This document shows, in pieces, positions 63,751 to 64,000 of a DNA stretch of 64,000 bases. The position numbers and the translations under genes are program-made. Positions within the stretch are counted from its first letter, which is position 1. The number at the start of each line of letters is the position of its first letter. This DNA is from Paraburkholderia fungorum (lineage in GTDB: Bacteria; Pseudomonadota; Gammaproteobacteria; Burkholderiales; Burkholderiaceae), in the NCBI RefSeq assembly GCF_900099835.1, contig NZ_FNKP01000001.1:2294001-2358000 (forward strand), written 5' to 3'. The notes below the pieces were generated by a model. That model made no database searches. It worked only from the letters and a program-made list of their open reading frames with translations, and was not told where the DNA came from.

Positions 63751-64000
63751 ATGCGTTCCATCGTTATTGACGACGATTTCACCGCGTGGCGAGCCGCGTC
63801 ACTCAAAGCGTTAGCCGAAGGCCTCGCGCCGGAATCGATTGAATGGCGCGTCGAACAACCGCCAGAGTTACGGCAAGGTCAAACATTGTTCGACTATGGG
63901 GAATCGTCGGAAAACGACATGATCACGCCCGCAACAGTGGCCGTGCATGTATCAAAAGAACTGGGCGCGCTGATTCACGACTGCGCACTTCACTGCGAGC
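63751..64000 (+). CDS. UdgX-like uracil-DNA-binding protein, DUF4130 N-terminus (partial)
   Basis: The first 83 codons are visible; the gene runs off the right edge. MRSIVIDDDFTAWRAASLKA begins the DUF4130-type N-terminal domain that in betaproteobacteria is commonly fused to a UdgX uracil-DNA glycosylase-like domain. The gene starts nine bases after the radical-SAM stop, so it shares the LexA-controlled transcript. UdgX proteins bind uracil-containing DNA covalently. The C-terminal half, which would confirm this, is outside the window. Confidence 0.65.
   Translation, partial: MRSIVIDDDFTAWRAASLKALAEGLAPESIEWRVEQPPELRQGQTLFDYGESSENDMITPATVAVHVSKELGALIHDCALHCE

Overview
The window is a GC-rich proteobacterial chromosome segment. 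Its gene content fits a Burkholderia/Paraburkholderia-type betaproteobacterium: HAE1-type RND operon with a NodT-type outer-membrane lipoprotein, PotFGHI polyamine importer, aerobic membrane urate oxidase PuuD with HIU hydrolase/OHCU decarboxylase/PuuE, dodecin, DUF2795 and DUF1289 proteins. This assignment is an inference from gene families and codon use; no rRNA, tRNA, prophage or insertion sequence was recognised.

Layout. 0-10 kb: the 5' part of a PfkB sugar kinase, a sugar-phosphate-isomerase-like protein behind a near-ideal LacI-type operator, a divergent LysR/YeiH pair, a GST, a Clc chloride channel, an Ntn-type hydrolase and small proteins. 10-17.5 kb: a TetR-controlled RND efflux operon. 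17.4-22 kb: a structured intergenic region with three 36-bp DnaA-box-flanked repeats, a lipid A acyltransferase and penicillin-binding protein 1A. 22-29 kb: an RHH protein, PspA with a TPR/membrane partner, and a TetR/Baeyer-Villiger monooxygenase/alpha-beta hydrolase group. 29-33 kb: potFGHI. 33-39.6 kb: MntH, DUF1289, OmpW, nitronate monooxygenase, the ABC-F protein YbiT and dodecin.

39.7-58.8 kb is a purine salvage and catabolism island. A BMP-type ABC importer with a divergent LysR is followed by 8-oxoguanine deaminase (producing urate), HIU hydrolase, PuuD, OHCU decarboxylase, PuuE allantoinase, allantoicase, ureidoglycolate lyase, a hydantoin/allantoin-racemase-like protein, an NCS1 permease and a GntR regulator. 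Together these take urate to glyoxylate and urea; xanthine dehydrogenase is not in view. A hipBA toxin-antitoxin module with four 18-bp operators sits inside the island between puuD and allA.

59-64 kb: LD-carboxypeptidase, TadA translationally coupled to a DUF1992 protein, a small lipoprotein, ThpR, and at the right edge a radical-SAM protein plus a UdgX-like gene behind a consensus-quality LexA box, which I infer to be an SOS-induced DNA repair or modification pair.
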